DNA of 7,789 bases from Methanobacteriota archaeon. Its GTDB lineage: Archaea; Halobacteriota; Methanosarcinia; Methanosarcinales; Methanoperedenaceae. The stretch covers positions 1-7,789 of the forward strand of contig JAHIFK010000200.1 of NCBI GenBank assembly GCA_018900975.1. Reading direction: 5' to 3'. Under the pieces are notes generated by a model. It ran no database searches. It was not told the origin of the DNA and worked only from the letters and a program-made list of their open reading frames with translations. The first letter of the stretch is position 1; every line of letters begins with the position of its first letter. This document shows, in pieces, positions 5,349-7,789 of the stretch. A program made the position numbers and the translations under genes.

Positions 5349-6686
5349 CTATCTTACCTTATATCTGCTGCACAGTCGCAAAAATTCAGCAAAAGAAACA
5401 GCCGCAGGATGCGTATGCATGTAGCTTGCCAGTGTATTGTGCTCCATCAGCCCGTCTTTTCCATCGATAACGCCTTTTCCCCGCCTCAGCCGGTAAGCGA
5501 ACCTGGCATCCCTGTCGCAATCCGTAACCGAATAATGGAACTCATGACCCCTGATCATAGTTCCTTTTTTCGAAAGTGGAGAGTCGGAAACAACCTGCGC
5601 TTCGGTATAGCCCAGCCCCTGAAGCTTATCAGTCATCCTTGAACCCGCCCCAAGAATGCCTGCCATCCTGTACGTCCTTTCTGTCGTGAGCGTCTCATTC
5701 AGATACATAAGCGACCCGCATTCCCCGTAGATCGGCATGCCGTCATCCGCTGCTTTTTTTATCTGCTCCCGCGTTCCTGAGGTTTCAAGCTCTTTTGCAT
5801 AGAGTTCTGGATACCCGCCGCCAAGATACAGCCCGTCCACCTGCGGCAGGTCATCGCTCATAGGGCTAAAAAAAACAATGTCTGCTCCCTGTCTTTTGAG
5901 AGCGTCCAGCGAATCCTGATAATAGAAACAGAATGCGCTGTCCTGCGCAATACCCACCCTGACATTGAAGGTCTCCTCAGGTTCCTTGAGTTCAACACAC
6001 GGAGCAGTATAAGTATTTGCTATGTTATTTACCGTTTCCATGTCGATATGTTTTTCAATGAACTCTGAAAGTAATTTTACGTTAATGGTATTCTCAGAAG
6101 CCATATGAAGCCCAAGATGCCGCGACGGGATGGAAATGTCCTTATTTTTCGGGAGCGCCCCAATGACAGGGATCTTTATCCCGGCGCCGGTAAGTGAATC
6201 CCTGACAAGCTTCACATGCCTTTCACTGCCTGCATTATTGATAATGATCCCCTGGATATTGACAGTATCGAACTCAGAGAAACCTTTAACCACAGCAGCT
6301 AAGCTTCTCGATACCCCGCGCGCATCGACAACGAGCAGAACAGGCACGTCAAGTATCTTGGCGACATGGGCTGTGCTTGCGATCTCAGTTGCATCAAGAC
6401 CGTCGTAAAGCCCCATCACGCCTTCGATCACGCAGAAGTCCGCATCCGAGGATGCGCGAGTGAAAGTCTCGACAACGCCTTTCTCACCCATGATATAGCT
6501 ATCAAGGTTCCTGGAAGCCCTGCCGCATATATGCGTATGGTGACCCGGGTCGATGAAATCAGGTCCCACCTTGAATGGCTGTACCTTGAATTTCCTGCGA
6601 AGCGCTGCCATAAGACCAAGGGCTACAGTGGTTTTACCGACACTGCTCCCTGTGCCTGCGATTAGAATTGCCGGAGTACTGGTAAT
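5349..6686 (-). CDS. cfbB: Cobyrinate / Ni-sirohydrochlorin a,c-diamide synthase (CfbB/CbiA family)
   Basis: This ATP- and glutamine-dependent enzyme amidates the a and c acetate side chains of Ni-sirohydrochlorin (coenzyme F430 synthesis) or cobyrinate (cobamides). The two families cannot be separated safely by eye. From an ATT at 6686 it has 445 residues, near the usual length. The order is: deviant Walker A loop AGTGSSVGKTT (10-20), then KVGPDFIDPGHH, the acidic EGVMGLYDG segment, and a C-terminal class-I glutaminase half with YLGGGYPE, the nucleophile Cys323 in GECGSLMYL, and histidines in YMHTHPA near the end. The first ATG (6611) would give 420 residues and lose the P-loop, so it cannot be the functional start. 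No ATG, GTG or TTG exists in frame between the P-loop and a TAA at 6690-6692. The ATT has a GGTGAT box 5 bases upstream. A one-base frameshift or sequencing error is the alternative. It stands alone, away from other F430 or cobamide genes. Confidence 0.92.
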   Translation of the reverse strand: MTSTPAILIAGTGSSVGKTTVALGLMAALRRKFKVQPFKVGPDFIDPGHHTHICGRASRNLDSYIMGEKGVVETFTRASSDADFCVIEGVMGLYDGLDATEIASTAHVAKILDVPVLLVVDARGVSRSLAAVVKGFSEFDTVNIQGIIINNAGSERHVKLVRDSLTGAGIKIPVIGALPKNKDISIPSRHLGLHMASENTINVKLLSEFIEKHIDMETVNNIANTYTAPCVELKEPEETFNVRVGIAQDSAFCFYYQDSLDALKRQGADIVFFSPMSDDLPQVDGLYLGGGYPELYAKELETSGTREQIKKAADDGMPIYGECGSLMYLNETLTTERTYRMAGILGAGSRMTDKLQGLGYTEAQVVSDSPLSKKGTMIRGHEFHYSVTDCDRDARFAYRLRRGKGVIDGKDGLMEHNTLASYMHTHPAAVSFAEFLRLCSRYKVR

Positions 6687-6691
6687 GAGTT

Positions 6692-6697
6692 ATCACC
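6692..6697 (-). promoter_or_regulatory. Ribosome binding site GGTGAT setting the ATT start of cfbB
   Basis: The minus strand reads GGTGAT, a full archaeal Shine-Dalgarno sequence, 5 bases before the ATT at 6684-6686. The spacing supports initiation at this ATT and restores the P-loop. A GAGG just upstream could add pairing. Confidence 0.6.
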
Positions 6698-6721
6698 GCC
6701 TCAAATGTAAAAAGAGCGCGC

Positions 6722-6733
6722 GAATTTAAATGC
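6722..6733 (-). promoter_or_regulatory. Candidate TATA box of cfbB
   Basis: GCATTTAAATTC on the minus strand lies about 40 bases upstream of the ATT start. Transcription would begin near 6702, leaving a short leader that contains the GGTGAT box. The surrounding DNA is G+C-rich, so the box stands out. Confidence 0.4.
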
Positions 6734-6777
6734 GAAGTTAGCATTTCCCATAATATGTACAGATATTCCTTTCTTCT

Positions 6778-7341
6778 TCATTTGTGATTCTTCTTACTCC
6801 CGATCTTTTTTTTGATTTCAGGTTCATTAAGATAATTCTCCTTAGAAACGACATTCTCACCGCTTCTTTTCTCCATCCAGTCATCAGAGTAACCTTTAAA
6901 TTTATATATCTCTTTCATCCTTTTTTGCGTAAGTTCATGGTCTTCTATCTCTTGCACGCGTTCATAGCCAACTTTTGCGAGCCATCTTTTGAAAGGCTCG
7001 GCTTTTGGGGATGGAATGGATTGTATTATCCTGAACATGGATTCGGTGTTGGCGCAGTCGGTTTCGTATTTCTTACCGTCTGTTGATTCTACGTTCAGTT
7101 GTCCGATTTTATCGGACAACTCAAAACCTTCATCTATAAGCTTTTTTTTCAAATCATACCAGTATTTTCTTGGTCTCCCACTGTCTGTAACAGCTTGAAT
7201 TACATCAACCACTGAAAAAAACCATTGTTCATTATGCCATAGTCTTCTGATTTTTAGTCCTTCAAAAACAACAAGCGCATCTTTTGAGTATGATTTCATG
7301 TTTCCCTTGAAAACTCTTAAAATCATCTTTATATTGTGCAT
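6778..7341 (-). CDS. Bro-N domain protein (antirepressor-like), internally shortened
   Basis: The core (about residues 22-130) is a Bro-N domain of the phage antirepressor type: VVFEGLKIRRLWHNEQWFFS, a DVIQAVTDSGRPRKYW segment, and SPKAEPFKRWLAKVGYERV. These DNA-binding domains occur in phage antirepressors and in many chromosomal genes of unknown role. After GYSDDWMEKR the protein passes at once to SGENVVSKENYL, the tail motif of the DinD-like long forms. In those, as I recall them, roughly 100 residues separate the two stretches, so an in-frame deletion joined at an 'EKR' repeat is likely. The domain itself is complete and may still bind DNA. The first ATG gives 187 residues. The ATG at 7299 (residue 15) fits the family's usual N-terminus better and has AAGGGA 4 bases upstream. 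No phage or transposon genes are adjacent. Confidence 0.8.
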   Translation of the reverse strand: MHNIKMILRVFKGNMKSYSKDALVVFEGLKIRRLWHNEQWFFSVVDVIQAVTDSGRPRKYWYDLKKKLIDEGFELSDKIGQLNVESTDGKKYETDCANTESMFRIIQSIPSPKAEPFKRWLAKVGYERVQEIEDHELTQKRMKEIYKFKGYSDDWMEKRSGENVVSKENYLNEPEIKKKIGSKKNHK

Positions 7342-7386
7342 GACAGACTAATATCTTTTTCGGAAAGCTATTTATTTAAAAATTAC

Positions 7387-7394
7387 AAAAAAAA
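7387..7394 (-). terminator. U-tract terminator of the DsrH/TusB-like gene
   Basis: Downstream of the stop codon at 7408-7410 the minus strand carries a T8 run without a hairpin, the usual archaeal intrinsic terminator. It separates this gene from the Bro-N gene. Confidence 0.55.
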
Positions 7395-7407
7395 TACTCT
7401 CCTCTTC

Positions 7408-7653
7408 CTACCACGACACTACCCTGTCGTACTCAAAGATCATCTTAACGATCCTGTCATATCCAACACATTCATGTGCCGTAACCCTCCTCGCTTCTGC
7501 ATCATCCTTGCATGCAAAAGCCTTCATTCCCGGGTCCATATACACTGCATCATGCATCAGGAGAAGCGCCACATCATGCTCCCTGCCCTGAGCTTTCGCT
7601 ATCTCGATGGGCGTTTTGTCGTGCGGGTTCCGGATAATATGCAGTATCTTCAT
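7408..7653 (-). CDS. DsrH/TusB-like small protein
   Basis: This 81-residue soluble protein has the pattern of the DsrE/F/H superfamily, DsrH/TusB branch: an N-terminal KILHIIRNP strand, VALLLMHDAVY (28-38) matching the 'aillieDGVY' segment, and a C-terminal YDRVVSW, where a terminal Trp is typical of TusB. TusB works with TusC and TusD in sulfur relay for tRNA 2-thiouridine, and DsrEFH acts in sulfur oxidation. Here no DsrE/F or TusC/D partner is visible. It is slightly shorter than the usual 90-100 residues and has no Cys in the N-terminal half; its cysteines are at 48 and 62. Its role is thus open. The ATG at 7653 has AGGGAG about 6 bases upstream. A T8 terminator follows the stop. Confidence 0.75.
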   Translation of the reverse strand: MKILHIIRNPHDKTPIEIAKAQGREHDVALLLMHDAVYMDPGMKAFACKDDAEARRVTAHECVGYDRIVKMIFEYDRVVSW

Positions 7654-7711
7654 AATAGCTCCCTGATAGACTTAATTTTATTTATCGTGTATCTGCGTTC
7701 ATCAATGCCGA

Positions 7712-7783
7712 AACCCTGCGGGTTCTCGACTCCGCGCACATGTATGCCCTGTGAGGGCATACGTCAAGGGTTGCGCCCCTTGA
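7712..7783. repeat. Series of three hairpins in gene-free DNA at the right edge
   Basis: Three perfect inverted repeats stand close together: AACCC/GGGTT (7712-7724, 3-base loop), GTATGCCCT/AGGGCATAC (7742-7762, 3-base loop), and TCAAGGG/CCCTTGA (7764-7783, 6-base loop). The stretch is G+C-rich compared with the AT-rich leader at 7654-7690. No convincing gene is seen: the minus strand is open for about 32 codons to a TAA but looks arginine-rich and unlike known proteins. It could be a terminator cluster of a gene outside the window, a structured RNA, or part of a palindromic repeat element. Confidence 0.45.
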
Positions 7784-7789
7784 GGACGC

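Noticed and set aside
6130..6665. Plus-strand open frames opposite the cfbB N-terminal half
   Set aside because: They are antisense shadows of a strongly conserved gene, and their proteins show no recognisable domains.
6611..6697. GTG at 6695-6693 as the cfbB start
   Set aside because: It is out of frame with the P-loop and reaches a stop after about 20 codons; it forms part of the GGTGAT ribosome binding site instead.
6778..7341. Prophage suggested by the Bro-N antirepressor-like gene
   Set aside because: No integrase, capsid, terminase or attachment site is seen nearby; such Bro-N genes often occur singly in archaeal chromosomes.

Overview
The window looks archaeal, most likely from a methanogen or methane-oxidising relative of the Methanosarcinales. 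The reasons are a Ni-sirohydrochlorin/cobyrinate a,c-diamide synthase (CfbB/CbiA family), archaeal TATA/BRE promoters, GGTGAT- and GGGAG-type ribosome binding sites, and a U-rich terminator. No rRNA, tRNA or CRISPR array is visible, so a genus cannot be fixed; a Methanoperedens-like archaeon is only a guess.

Region 1 (about 1-4720) is AT-rich and holds a compact gene cluster that I do not recognise as a described pathway. A minus-strand operon starts near 3450 and runs leftwards: a 70-residue protein with a possible truncated Rossmann start, a xylose-isomerase-like TIM-barrel protein, two tandem UbiA-family membrane prenyltransferases, and the N-terminus of a GlcD-type FAD-linked oxidase that leaves the window at base 1. 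Junctions are tight (11-base and 4-base overlaps, then a 2-base and a 12-base gap). A third, more distant UbiA prenyltransferase is transcribed divergently from 3700. The shared intergenic region carries a good minus-strand promoter, two direct-repeat pairs that each have a 30-bp period, and a perfect 8-bp inverted repeat. Together this suggests a co-regulated pathway that prenylates a sugar-like, polyol or aromatic small molecule, giving an unusual membrane lipid, quinone or glycolipid precursor. The product is unknown.

Region 2 (about 4720-6700) is visibly richer in G+C. It opens with the C-terminal stub of what looks like a DoxX-family membrane protein, cut just after the third UbiA gene, as if region 1 was inserted there or the intervening DNA was lost. 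A RidA enamine/imine deaminase and cfbB/cbiA follow on the minus strand. The cfbB P-loop can be recovered only by starting at an ATT codon, which sits behind a good ribosome binding site.

Region 3 (about 6700-7789) has a Bro-N (antirepressor-like) protein that appears to have lost its middle by an in-frame deletion, a lone DsrH/TusB-like protein with a U-tract terminator, and a G+C-richer, hairpin-rich stretch at the right edge with no recognisable gene.
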